From positions 545,501-609,500 of the forward strand of contig OY811971.1 of NCBI GenBank assembly GCA_963681505.1: DNA of 64,000 nt, written 5' to 3'. The first letter of the stretch is position 1; the number at the start of each line of letters is the position of its first letter. Made by a program: the position numbers and the translations under genes. The DNA comes from Eunapius fragilis (taxonomy: Eukaryota > Porifera > Demospongiae > Spongillida > Spongillidae). The notes below the pieces were generated by a model. The model was given only the letters and a program-made list of their open reading frames with translations, searched no databases and was not told the origin of the DNA. Of this stretch, positions 50,429-61,531 are shown one piece after another.

Positions 50429-51172
50429 TAAGTTATATGACCTTGTCGCAAGTAATTCATGTCTGCGATGCCGCTCAGGTACATTTTCCTGGAAAGGAAT
50501 GGTAGTCCTACAAAAGTTTGAAAAAGGTAAGCGCTAGCGTAAATGGTTACTGAGTTACGGTAATTTTAAAAAGTACAATCTCGCGCGTTGGGGGCGGAGG
50601 GGGGTGTTCTAACAGGTAGTTTACGCTAGAATTCTGATAGTTATTTTTGCTGCACGTCTTACAAGCAACATGTTTAAATGAATATGTGGTAAAGCTTTAT
50701 TTGACGAGTTACCGAATTTGCAACATTGCATGCGTAGTGTCTTATGCCAAAACCGTCATTGAAGAAAGCAGTTAATGGTAGCAGAATAGTGTCTAGTTTA
50801 ATATCGTTCATTATTTTAATTCTCACTAGGCATTGTTATATGATTCCCTATCGTAACTGACCATTGCAATAACAATGAATGATGTCAAAAGTCCACTGTT
50901 CCGAGGCGTATTCCCACAATTAAAAAGGGGGGGGGGGGGGGGGTGGGGGGGGGGGGGGGCGTACCTTTTGCATTGTCTATGGTAAACCACAATTAGGACG
51001 CACCACGAAATACACGGCGCTTGCGGAACCCTCATGCATTTATTTACCACGATTCACTAATGTCTACACGACTCCTATTTTTAAACCACAGCCTTGCACA
51101 CATGCGTAGGCGTAAAACTGTGAGTAAGAACTGTCCTAGTGGTGTAATATAGCTTTGGGCACTGTTCATATG

Positions 51173-51245
<73 letters not shown>

Positions 51246-51337
51246 CACACACATACACACACACATGCATGCACGTGCACACACATACATACACAAACAT
51301 TATATGGATGTAACACAGAGACATTGCTTTCTCTTAC
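50429..51337. other. No gene recognised; G-run and CA repeat
   Basis: G18 and G14 runs separated by one T at about 50927-50959, and (CA)n with CACG variants at 51176-51290. The CA tract lies in an intron or just beyond the last recognised exon of the coiled-coil gene. Confidence 0.6.
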
Positions 51338-51971
51338 TGATACTATCAATTCATCCCTTTCCTTTCTCACAGACTCTATCTGCTTGTTCTCTTCTGTAAG
51401 GTTTGCAATTTCCTGGGTTAGCAAAGAGGGAGGAGCCAATGGACAAGACAATCAAAAACAAACGGATGGGGCAGAAGGGGTAGGCACAATACAAAATTAT
51501 TAACGGACACTTTCTTCACTGAAATACCTTTAGAAGTTTGTTGCACTTTGTTGAGCAATCATGTACTGTTGTTTCCAAATTCTTTACCAACTTGTTGTGG
51601 TTCTCCTGCAGCTCTCTGTTCTCTCCCTTCAAGCCTTCCAGCTTCACTGTACTGCTTGCACCACCTCTAATGGAACACACAATACCTCCAACTCACATGG
51701 GGCACACATACACTCCCTGTAGGATGATGCATGCACATACTAATCGTGACACGCTGATCCTGCAACCTGGTCCACACACATGAAATTGTCATTAGCTTCA
51801 TTCATTTTACCTTTCTTTAGCGCTCTTCAGTGACTCAATTTTACTCTCCTGCTCACTAAGAGTTCCTAAAAGCTTTGAGACCTGACAAGACAGCTCCATT
51901 CTGTCCCTGTCGATATTCATCATTTCGTCCATGCTCATGCTGAGCTCCGAATGGTAGTGGTCCCCAGTCAT
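51338..51971 (-). CDS. 5' part of a coiled-coil protein gene (three exons)
   Basis: Minus-strand exons fit in phase: 51971-51811 (MTGDHYHSELSMSMDEMMNI ... SLKSAKER, donor GTAAAA), 51666-51528 (GGASSTVKLEGLKGENRELQ ... CNKLLK, donor GTATTT) and 51412-51338 (EIANLTEENKQIESVRKERD, donor GTAAGA). The junctions join AG|A and then two phase-0 boundaries without stops, 125 residues so far. Heptad-like leucine and charged patterns (LLGTLSEQESKIESLKSAKE) indicate a coiled coil. The start is the first ATG of the open frame whose upstream is non-coding. Downstream exons are not recognised, so the gene is partial or truncated. Confidence 0.65.
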
Positions 51972-52497
51972 TTTGATCTTACGTCGTACGTTCAATAAGT
52001 ACGTCTGGCTTGCAGCCCGATTCTGAACGTATAAACATTAAAGCCACCCCCTCCCACCTGAGTGATACCGTATATTGAAATAATTCAATGCATCGTGCAT
52101 GACGACACGATTGGAGCATAATATCTATGATTAGAGAATCCGACAACAACTGAACCAGGATCGTCGCCGCCGGTCCGGTTGCACGGTTTTAACCGGACTA
52201 CTTTTGCTCGTGTCTCGGCCCCAGACCAATGTTATTACCATAAAGATTAAAGAACGTTTCGCCAGCCATTTTGAATTTTTATCAAGCACACAAATGCATG
52301 TATAGTACAGCTTTTACATCACTGATTGGCCTTCTAACCATCCGAAACGCCCCCAGACCCCGATGAATGAGCTTGCGGAGTGCAGCAAGCTGTTGATGCA
52401 GTCCGCGTTACGTCATGCAATTAGTTTCAATCCAGAATAACCGGACCACTTCTATTATGGCGGCGACGGCCCTTTGAACGGCTCAGTAATCACAACA
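51972..52497. other. Presumed 5' flank of the coiled-coil gene
   Basis: No exon recognised. AGACCAATGTTATTACC near 52225 has a CCAAT-like box, but no TATA was found. Confidence 0.4.
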
Positions 52498-52757
52498 TCA
52501 GTGGCGTAGGAACCGGGAGGTGGGGGCCCTAGCTGCCTGAAATCAACCACCACAACCAAAAACTAACGATTGGACCAATATTGACGGTCAGGATGTCATC
52601 ATTATTGGCCCAATAAATCGTAATAATTATTTTTTGGGGAGGTGTCACGGAAATTTCGGTCCGCTGAAAATTTTGGTCCCGGACCAATATTTTCAGAAAA
52701 TTTAGGTCCGGTCGGAACAATTTTATCTGAAAAAAATGGTCCGTGTCCAGAAAAAAA
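52498..52757. repeat. Possible hAT-type MITE end and GGTCCG-rich palindromes
   Basis: ATCAGTGGCGTAGGAACCGG has a hAT-like CAGTGGCG end. Downstream, GAAAATTTTGGTCCCGGACC and related inverted words repeat. No matching right end was identified. Confidence 0.35.
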
Positions 52758-52769
52758 GGTCAGGAGATT

Positions 52770-54603
52770 TGTTTCAAGCGTCCACGTGGTTGATATTCAG
52801 TTTGCGAGTGATGGCGGAGATTGCGAAACAGTTGACGATGGTTCTGATTGTGATGATCTTGTCGAGGAGGCCTATGCCTACTTAGTATCGAAGAATGTGT
52901 CAGTGAGACCAAAAAGAGGGTGATACGAAGGAAAGCTGTGAAGTTGACAATATCTGTTGAAGGAGAGCTATTGTATAAGCACAAGCAGCGAAAGGAAAAA
53001 GTAAGTAGCGTTTTAATAATGCTGCCATTATCGTTTTTGACATTTTTGGTAATGACATGTATGTATGTAGGTGTTCAATAAAGTAGCCATCTTTTACGCA
53101 GAAGGAAGTGCTGTTGCGTTACATCTACAGTTTGGAAGAGCGTCAGAAGATCCTACTGGCATGTCACATTGATTCCACTTATGGTCACATGGGTAAGACC
53201 AGGACACTATACAGGATCAAGGAACGATTCATGTGGCATGGCATGGCATGGTTAAAGACGTTGTTAGCTTGGTGAGCTCCTTATTTAACTGCATGGTACT
53301 ACTTTATTTTTTATACTTCAAATTCAATCCTGGTTCTGTTATTTTTCTGCTGCTATCAAAATGTGATGTGTGTCAGCGCATGAACAGAAAGCTAACTACT
53401 GGAGTGCCTGAACTTCATCCCATTCCAGTTAAAGTATCCTGGTGCATGGTTGGCATTGATTTCATTGGCCCTCTGAGCCCAGTACCAAAGGACAGAAGTC
53501 ACTACATCCTCACTATCAGTGATTACTTCACAAAGTGGGTTGAGGTGGTACCTACAGTCAACAAAATGGCATCTACAGTGGCAAATTCACTGTTCAAGGT
53601 TAGCAAGTGTACAATTATATATTTGCACCTGTAGTTATTTGTTCATGTAGCTGTGGTTTGACTAGGTCTTTTAGTTTGATAATTTTTGTGGTACAAGGCA
53701 TGCTCTTGCCATGCAACTGATGATATGTTTTGGTGAGCTCCAAACATTCATGGTCATGTCCTTACTTTAACTACAGATATTTATGCGAATGGGACGGGAC
53801 TACCACGTGTGTTGCTTTCAGATAATGGCAGTGAGTTCTGTAATGCACTGAATGACCAACTGTCAGAGATGCTAGGAATTAAGAGGAGGCTAACTACACC
53901 TTACCACCCTCAGGTTTGTTTTATGAATGTTATTGTGTAGTATTCATATAAAAATGTGTACACACAAACTGATGTAATCCGATCAATCTCAAAATTGACT
54001 TGTAGGCCAATGGTCTTGATGAGTGCTTCAATCAGGCTCTTCAAAACATGCTGGTGAAATATGTGTCATCAAAGAAGGATATGTGGAGTCACTACTTAGA
54101 CACTTGTGCCTTTGCATATAACACTTCCCAACATGTCTCTACTAAATTCACACCACACATGTAAATGTTTGGTCGCCGAGCAACTCTTCCAATTGATGTT
54201 GAGCTTGAACAGCAATGTTCTGAAGATCTGTGCAAGACATATTGGGAACTTGAAGAACACCCCTACCCTGCTGCATTTTCAGATCATGCACACATATTGG
54301 TAGAGGCCAAAGGCAATATTATCGCTGCACAGTTGAGGCAGAAAGAAGCATACGACAAAAAACACTGCAAACCAGGCCAATTACAGTGTTACCAGTTGGT
54401 ATTGCTGAGAAACTTCTCCCATAAAAAGGTCAGGGGTTGAAAACTGACAGAAAGATTTCTTGGGCCATACATAATCATAAATGTGCTACCAGATGGTGTA
54501 TATGAGATACGCAATGAGGAAGGCAAGACTACTCATGCTACTGGCAGTCACTTAAAAATATACATGTCAAGTGATGCATGTTGTATGGCAGATGAAGATT
54601 AAA
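52770..54603 (+). pseudogene. Intron-containing integrase gene (Ginger/GIN-like), broken
   Basis: Exons in order: about 52770-53000 (RVIRRKAVKLTISVEGELLY), 53102-53271 (HHCC zinc-binding: LEERQKILLACHIDSTYGHM, then TRTLYRIKERFMWHGM), about 53358-53598 (CDVCQRMNRKL; core VGIDFIGPLSP with first D, SDYFTKWVE), 53777-53913 (RVLLSDNGSEFCNALNDQ with second D, TTPYHPQ), and 54006-54603 (ANGLDECFNQALQNMLVKYV, MFGRRATLPIDVEL, then a GPY-type region LTERFLGPYIIINVL). Introns have GT-AG ends except the third acceptor, apparently lost. Two 5-bp duplications, stops in TPHM-stop-MFGR and VRG-stop, and a frameshift near 52910 inactivate it. Retroviral-type integrase with introns is typical of Ginger transposons and their domesticated relatives. 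Confidence 0.8.
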
Positions 54604-54682
54604 GTTCTTCACAAGGAGATTGTGTAAGTAAAGTTTTAGTGCATAAATATCATACAATTTAGAGATACTTGTCAGTCTACAG

Positions 54683-54726
54683 CTGATGAATGTTCTCCTA
54701 AGGATGTAATAATTGATGCCATACAT
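54683..54726 (+). pseudogene. Putative small linker exon of the same element
   Basis: GTCTACAG|CTGATGAATGT to CCATACAT|GTAAGT encodes DECSPKDVIIDAIH between good splice sites. It lies between the GPY region and the Ulp1-like part. Candidate short exons also lie near 54870-54884 and from 54918 (YKTRYIFNRHSSPYNR). Confidence 0.4.
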
Positions 54727-55211
54727 GTAAGTTTATGGGGGGTGTATGCAACTCTTAGCCACCATGGAATATGCATTGTTTATGGGTTGCTCCTTCTGGT
54801 ACTCTGGCTAGCCCTCATTCTTCTGTTGAGAATGGCAATGGGTTGAAGATGATTCAGATTGTCACACAGGTGGCCAATCTAAAGGTTTGTCTTATGTATA
54901 CTTTTTCACTTTCTTAGAATATAAGACTCGGTACATTTTCAATAGACATTCATCCCCCTATAATCGTGCCCATCAAAATGACTGTGCTGAAGTCGGTGGC
55001 ATTGATAGTGGTTGCACTGTACTGGAGGATTGTTCAGCTTCTGAAAACGAGATATCATTCGTAAAGTAAATTACTTTTGTATAGCAGAGGAATGTACTAC
55101 CTATAGTACAAAAAATTACACACCCGATCAAAACTTCTGCTCATTTTGATTTGGATTGCACTCTGTGTTATATGTGTAAACTGATGATTTACCTTATATT
55201 TTCCAACACAG

Positions 55212-55889
55212 AAAGTGCCCTTTCACAAGCGAAATGAAAAAAAAATAGTGGGTGGTGATTGGCTGACTGATGAGCATATGTTCTATGCACAAGAGCTTCT
55301 CAGAATGCAGTTCCCCACAATTGATGGATGGCAGAGCATTCTTCTAGCTCAGAACAATCGATTTCTTCCAGCCAAGATGGATGCCATTCAGATTCATATA
55401 GTGTCGGATTCCCACTGGGTAACGTCAGCACGAATTGGTGGTACAGTCACTCTTTTTGACTGCCATAAGGTTGGAAGTCATATGTATTCAACCCTAATTC
55501 ATCAGTTATGCCAGGTGTACAGAACATCAATATGTGAGAGTGGGGGGAATTTATTCTTAGCTGTGAATGTTGCTACCGTCCAAAAGTAGTGTGGCAGTGA
55601 TGATTGTGGGGTTTTTGCAATAGCGTTTGCATTGCATGCTGCCCTGGGTCACTGCCTAGAAGAAATTGTGAACCAAAAAAAAACTTTCCACGATAGTATG
55701 AGCGGCCGGCCAAAGCGCTGTGGCTGTTCATTTAGTATCGCGTATTACTTTACTGTCTGCCAACAACTGCGCATGCATGCCGCGAACGTTACATACAGAT
55801 GGCTCATCTTATGGCATCACACACCAGCGGACTTGAGCATGCAAGCTATTTGGTGCCGTCCAGGCCATTGGATTGCTGAGAAGCAATGA
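55212..55889 (+). pseudogene. Ulp1/C48-type cysteine protease domain, with nonsense change
   Basis: After an AACACAG acceptor the frame reads KVPFHKRNEKKIVGGDWLTD, then AQELLRMQFPTIDGWQS. The C48 catalytic order is visible: His in SDSHWVTS (55413-55415), Asp in TLFDCHK (55458-55460), and Cys in CGSDDCGVFAIAFA (55605-55607), with the oxyanion Gln just before. TAG at 55587-55589 (probably from CAG) stops the frame six codons before the Cys. The frame continues through HAALGHCLEEIV before losing similarity. Same strand and spacing as the integrase exons suggests one gene; Ulp1-like domains are known in some Ginger elements. Confidence 0.65.
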
Positions 55890-56180
55890 CACTAGCCTAC
55901 CGCTCCGTCTGCCAACCATTATATTGTCGTCAGTTTTTTTTTGCTGACGTACGAAATAGGCAATACAAGTTAAAAATACAACATAGCGATCGACGTTTAA
56001 CTTTACTTGCCCCTATATAGTTTCAATTACTACGTACGTAAGTATAGGATGGGGGGGTCAGTTAATTTTAAATTGCAATTAAAAATCCTCTAATAGAATG
56101 GCGCTTACAACGGCAAGGGCCTTGTGACCCCCCTCACATTCATATAGGGTCCCTCCCGCTAGGCAGCTTCCTCCCACTTT
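55890..56180. other. No gene recognised
   Basis: Contains a small hairpin GTCAG(T)nGCTGAC at about 55930-55947. The right end of the integrase element was not located. Confidence 0.4.
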
Positions 56181-56815
56181 TTGTATCGAGTCTTAAAGAA
56201 GCGTCCCCCCCCCCCCCCCCCCCCCCACGCTTTTCGTATCGCAGGCCTCACACGACACGTATTGCCCCCCCGCCCCTTTAGTATCGCGGGTCTGACACTT
56301 CGAAAATCCTGCATCCCATTCTGCCCCTGGAGGCTGAGCAAAGAGGGTGACTATACGGGTGAGGTTTAGTCTAATTAATTAAGACGTTAACTGCTGAGAG
56401 ACGTAGCTCACGTGTGACACGTAATGAAGCGTATGGATATATATCCGCCACTGGCTTAACTTCATTCATGGCGCATAGATTCAAAGATTTACGCGTCTCA
56501 TGCACCGCAAATGTCAAATGTTTAATTGATAGGACATTGTTATTCTACATTTAGCTAGAGTATTGCGTTTTTGGTGCATTTTCAATTTTTATGTACTTTG
56601 GGGGGAGGAGGGGGGGGGGTTTCAACGCAAAATGCGTTGGCTTCTGGGGCGGGTCCCCAGACCCAGACCTCCTAGCTGGGCGGGAGGGGTGCCCCCCTCC
56701 CGCACCCTCCCCGGGGCGGCTCTGCCTCCTGCTTCGCCCCCCCCCCCCCGCTACCAATTACTGGATCCTCCACTGAAGTACGATGTAAGGGATCAAGACT
56801 ATGCAGGGCAAATGT
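56181..56815. repeat. GC-rich hAT-like repeat debris with C- and G-runs
   Basis: C21 at 56206-56226, and a 56580-56776 block ending CTGGATCCTCCACTG, the complement of a CAGTGGAGGATCCAG hAT-like end. The matching left end is not clear. Confidence 0.5.
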
Positions 56816-57120
56816 ACAAGATATAAAAATTTAATTAAAATAAAATTGGTGATGTAGGATTTGTTGACAGCAATTGCGTAAAAAGTAAGGAAACAAGGAA
56901 TTACGGATATTAGGCATTCATTTAATTATAAATATTACATACCTACATTTAGCACAGAATTTCAAGGAGCTAGATTTGCTAAATAATGTAGGTCTGTAAT
57001 ATTTATAATTAAATGAATGCCTAATATCCGTAATTCCTTGTTTCCTTACTTTTTACGCAATTGCTGTCAACAAATCCTTTACATCACCAATTTTATTTTA
57101 ATTAAATTTTTATATCTTGT
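56816..57120. mobile_element. Long hairpin MITE (ACAAGATATAAAAATT ends)
   Basis: A 305-bp palindrome: ACAAGATATAAAAATTTAAT ... TTACGGATATTAGGCATTCA on the left is mirrored on the right, ending AAATTTTTATATCTTGT. It shares AAGTAAGGAAACAAG and TATTTAGCACAGA words with the 7.3- and 43.0-kb hairpins, so it is a related subfamily. Confidence 0.8.
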
Positions 57121-57944
57121 TTCACACATTTTTATGCATGAGAATAAAAGAAGGAGGAAGTACATATGCATATTGAGGCATGTATTGGGCAACCTTAGAA
57201 TCATACTCTATCGTAGCACAAGAGACCGTTTGATCTGCTCACATGCATTGGGCCTTCATGCTATCCTTCATACTCTCAGGATCGGTATTGTAGCGCTTCC
57301 TGTCGCAAGTCTTTTTTTCATGCGCTTAAGTTCTTGAAAACTGTCACGCTCCTCAATATCTTGCGACTCGCCCAACACAACAGTCATCATTTAACTTTGC
57401 GATCTTCTATGAGCGATTCATTTCTCTTCGCGAGCGACGTGACGGCATTTTGAAGAAAACAAACCAGACACGTCAAGCTTTTGGTACACCGTATAACCGT
57501 GACAAAAACTGTAATAGCGCACTATTATATGAAATATAGAACGTGTTCAACCACACGTTCCCGCCCACTTTTATGTCTTTCAAAGGCTGATAAATCTGTT
57601 GTGGGCTATACTAACAAAACTAAGTTTGCTAGAGATTGAAATTTGTGTCAAGCATAACTCTCGTTACTAACATAATTATAAAACAAATCCAACTCGACAA
57701 TAAGTTTCTATCTTGTTGGTTCTAGTGCTTCCGCATAACGGCTAACATACTTCAATCGTGACAAAGATGCAATGCAATAAACCTCTTATCCAAGCGAATC
57801 TTATCTTATCAGATCCGGAAGAAGAAGAAGGAGAAACTTTTTTTAAGGTTCGAGTGTGGGAACGAGAGAGCGTTATCTCTGTTGTCTGAGTTTTCTAAGC
57901 GTCGGCAGTTTTAGTACATTGAATGTAATTGTTGGCTGTATCCA
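57121..57944. other. No gene recognised
   Basis: AT-rich spacer without a supported exon. Confidence 0.45.
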
Positions 57945-58145
57945 CACTGTTAAAAAAAAGGTGTTACCGCAACACACTTCGGGGTGTTCGTATGGATATT
58001 TAAAAATGACACCCCCTGGGGTGTAGTGGTAACCGCTTAGGAGTGTCACAGCTAACACCCCTGAAGTGTAGCCAGTACACTCTATTGGGTGTTGACAGAG
58101 GTAACAATATCTCGTATATTTACCGTAAATTGATGATCCCAACAT

Positions 58146-58840
58146 AAATTGATATTAATAAACTATACAACAGGTCCAATTGATTTTAATAAAATGATGA
58201 TAAATAAATACAACACATATATATACGAAACTTAGAAGTCTTTGCACGCCATGACGCTCGAGCAGGTTATTTCTCTGGTTCAGACACTAAACAAAATAAG
58301 AGAACACATAAAGGTCAGGTTACAGTACAAGACATGTCTGACCTTAAATCTTGGCCTTCGCGAAGTAGTATACTGTAACAACGCCGTCGACCGCACTGAC
58401 AGTGAAATACATTGTTCTGGCTTACCTCGATAGCTTGGTAGGGCATGTCCTTTTAGTCTTGCGAACTTTGTAAAATAAAATAGGGCGTATTTGAACGCGT
58501 GAAAGGGAACTTACATGTACCTCGATTCCTCACGCGTATAGTGAGGTAGCGTGCGCTGTAGTAGCTGGGTAGCACGGTAGTAGAATTTTCCTTAGCGTAT
58601 ATAGCCGAGAAGTGGATTTGTACAGGCATTCCGAACTGCTGTACTAGTATCCCTACCAAGAACAACTCGATGCACTCTCTTCAAGGCACCCAACTGTTGT
58701 TAATTGAACGACGCATCGCTAAATGTTTGAAGAAAACAACTGGGTTTAAACCAAGCAAAAAATCACCATGCCTATTACCTTTCACGAACACTTTGTATTA
58801 AAGGTCACGGAGAACGTGCTATTAAGGGTCACGCATGCGC
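58146..58840. other. No gene recognised
   Basis: Inside the putative CACTG element. No domain-bearing frame. Confidence 0.4.
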
Positions 58841-58853
58841 AATGAAAAATACC

Positions 58854-59106
58854 CTGGGGTCGAGGCAGCGAAAAGGGACCTAGCGCATATTTTTTCAAGT
58901 TTTCAAAATATTTCATATTCAGAGAGACACCTATGTCCTCTACAACTTCTTTCATACACACTGGAAATCAGCCTGTCCATCATGGGGTTACAGGGTCCCG
59001 AATTTTTAATTACGCGTACATTTTTATTACACATGTGGACTTTGATGCTCCTTCCTGGAAATTTTTATAATATGCGCTAGGTCCCTTTTTGCTGCCTCGA
59101 CCCCAT
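58854..59106. mobile_element. MITE with about 36-bp TIRs (GGGGTCGAGGCAGC)
   Basis: TGGGGTCGAGGCAGCGAAAA then GGGACCTAGCGCATATT on the left is mirrored by AATATGCGCTAGGTCCC and TTTTTGCTGCCTCGACCCCA on the right. Fragments of the family lie at 21.40 and 23.28 kb. Confidence 0.85.
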
Positions 59107-59347
59107 TTACTCACTAGAAGTTCAATGTTTTTATCAACATGAACACAAAACATGGATACATATTAATACTGATAAAAAGTTGATCCAATTATGACATCAT
59201 GCTGGTGCCAAGCTTAAGCATGCATGATATGCCAAAACCATTTCAGATATTCATACAATATGGCACATGTGGAATCAAAATGCTACCCTGCTATTGACTG
59301 ACCCATCACATGATCTTCATGGCAACCAGTCTGGTCCAAGTCACATG

Positions 59348-59480
59348 ATCCCCTCTATGGCAACTTTGGTAATGGTCCTCACAGCCATTTCCTCTTCACT
59401 CGCTAAAACCTTGTCTGCATCAGGAGTCTTCTCAGTTGTCTCTTCCTTTACAAACATGTCTTCCTTACCCTCAGTTCATC
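59348..59480 (-). CDS. Possible extra 3' exon (acidic tail)
   Basis: The minus strand reads GKEDMFVKEETTEKTPDADK, then VLASEEEMAVRTITKVAIEG-IM-stop, after GAACTGAG, an acceptor-like site. It could follow the 59929-60240 exon through the GTAACT donor at its stop. Weak evidence only. Confidence 0.25.
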
Positions 59481-59928
59481 CTACATGTATACCTCAGACT
59501 ACTTGCCTCTCACTATAGTTACTTAATTGCCTCTCCCTACTTGTCAACACGCTATGTAGTGCTACACATCGATAATAATTATATTCTCTTCCATAAAAAT
59601 AAACAATAGATGGAGCAAGAGAAAACTAAGGGCAACCCAGATGCGCTTTTATAAGAGTTACAAGGAAGAGCAGATAAAGAAGTGGCTAGCAACTACGCAT
59701 TAACGACCAACATATGCAATCAATCTGTGTACATACTTTCACATTACCACGACTCAAAAAGCTTTTGGCAGTGTGGTATAACCTCAAAGTTTGATACACA
59801 TGTATTTGTTCAGCAGTTACAATAGTAACATGAATCAAAATGACAAAAAGGAATAAGCACTTAGCCAGAGTACAGAAAAAAATGATCAGTTACTATAGTC
59901 AATCCAGGCATACAGCAAAAATGATCAG

Positions 59929-60436
59929 TTACAATAGTCGATCCAGTGTTGACTTGACACAAACAGCTAGGGTAGGTATTTCCTGACTATCCTGGATGTC
60001 TAGAATATAGAATTGTCCAAATGTAAGGAATGCTAGACTGGATTTTGGATACTCTATATTAAAGGCAAAGTATGCTCCATACAGAGACTTGATAGCCTCC
60101 CAGCAAGTTGGCTTCTCTACCAGAATCTCTTGTTCGGTAACAACAAAGATTTGTGGGGCAGTAGAGTCATGATTCACTATAAGTATGTAGGGCCAGTTTT
60201 GTCCCACAGTTTGTACAGCCTGTTCCAGTTGGGTACAAATCTGTCAGGAAAATGTTTTTCAACACCTACAGATGTTTGCTCACTCCCCTCCTCCTCCACC
60301 TCTAAGCCCCTTAGTATTTAGAAAACTCACAGGCATTCGGAGCACAACGTTGATACTTTTGCTCGCATATTTCTTGGGCGTATGTAAGGCATTGAGTAGC
60401 TCCAAAGAGTGCAGTTCGCTCAGTGTATTTGCTGTC

Positions 60437-60478
<42 letters not shown>

Positions 60479-61024
60479 CACACACACACATGCACACACA
60501 CATGCGCGCACACACACACAAATTTGAACATGTGTAAACAAACAGAAACAGTCACTACTTGTAAATCACAAGTGTTTATGTGCATGCATTGTTATTTATA
60601 CGAAAAGTTTAGCTGGCATTTAGAAAAATTCTAAATCATTTTATCAAGACCCTATATAATTTTACAGATGGTGTTTATTATATGCCAATATACCAGAGCT
60701 ATCTAACTTTAATAAAATGAAATGTGTCAAAGCCATAATATCTTTTCGTATCTGTACATAACTACAACTACCCTTTTTCACAGTCATTATTCACAGCAAA
60801 GATTATCTGTATAAACATGTAAAAATAGCCTCTTTACAATTACCTTCCTCATTTGTGCAATTCTGTATCTCACTGAGCTGAGCTTTAAGTATAGCAGAAA
60901 TATTCTCCCGACTTTCAGCTTCCTTCTTTGCCAGTCTGTACACTTTAGGAATCATCATTTTCCATCTCTCACTAGCCACTTCCTCATTGTCAGTGCCAAC
61001 TATAGCCACCAGTTCCCTCCAAAG
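59929..61024 (-). CDS. Three-exon 3' end of an unidentified gene
   Basis: Minus-strand exons 61024-60844 (LWRELVAIVGTDNEEVASER, then LAKKEAESRENISAILKAQL), 60431-60331 (NTLSELHSLELLNALHTPKK) and 60240-59929 (ICTQLEQAVQTVGQNWPYIL, VVTEQEILVEKPTCWEAIKS, ending STLDRLL-stop). Junction phases (1 then 0) match exactly and no stop intervenes, giving 197 residues. All introns are GT-AG. I do not recognise a named domain; the KPTCWEAIKSLYGAYFAFN segment looks compact and globular. The gene's 5' part is not visible in the window, and it lies inside the CACTG-bounded segment, so it may be element cargo. Confidence 0.6.
60432..60520. repeat. (CA)n microsatellite abutting a splice acceptor
   Basis: On the coding (minus) strand the tract is (TG)n ending GTTTGGACAG, directly before the 60431 exon. 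It therefore replaces the usual polypyrimidine tract. Confidence 0.8.
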
Positions 61025-61039
61025 CTGAAGGGTACAAAA

Positions 61040-61500
61040 CACTAAATGAAGCTAAAGACTGTCCATCATTAATATTTAATGCATGTTCAGAACTCGTTTT
61101 GAATGACAAATACATGTATGTGCATGAACATAAAATATTTGTAAATTCATTACTACTATCACCCGGTCCGCATCTTCCTAATCAGATTGTGGAGGGAGGA
61201 TCCTCTCCCACCTTTGATTACCATACCCCTCCCCCTCCCCATTTTCTTACACCTCCCCAATCCAATTCTCCTACACTGTACCTCCCTAATCAAAACTATC
61301 ACCCTCCTCACCCTCCTCACCCTCCTTCCCCCCAGCCTCCTCCCCCTTACACTTCTTGTATCATCCTCACAAGCATCTCCATCATCCTTATAGTACACGC
61401 TCTCTTGTCCTCCCCCTGCTTACACAACAAAACTAGGTAACCCCAATTGAGTTAATGAGACGTGTTTTTCATGAGTGAAAAAAAAAAACGATGTCATTGT
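61040..61500. other. CT-rich low-complexity stretch
   Basis: Plus strand 61190-61440 is a C/T-rich series of ACCCTCCTCACCCTCC-type imperfect repeats. Frames on both strands here are compositional. Confidence 0.6.
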
Positions 61501-61531
61501 TATATAAACACACATATATTTTTAATTGCAG

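Noticed and set aside
59267-59518. Plus-strand 83-codon frame
   Set aside because: Composition fits better as antisense of a possible minus-strand acidic exon; no domain.
60803-61042. A start codon at 61042 for the minus-strand gene
   Set aside because: The splice acceptor at 61025-61030 and phase agreement indicate an internal exon beginning at 61024 rather than a gene start.
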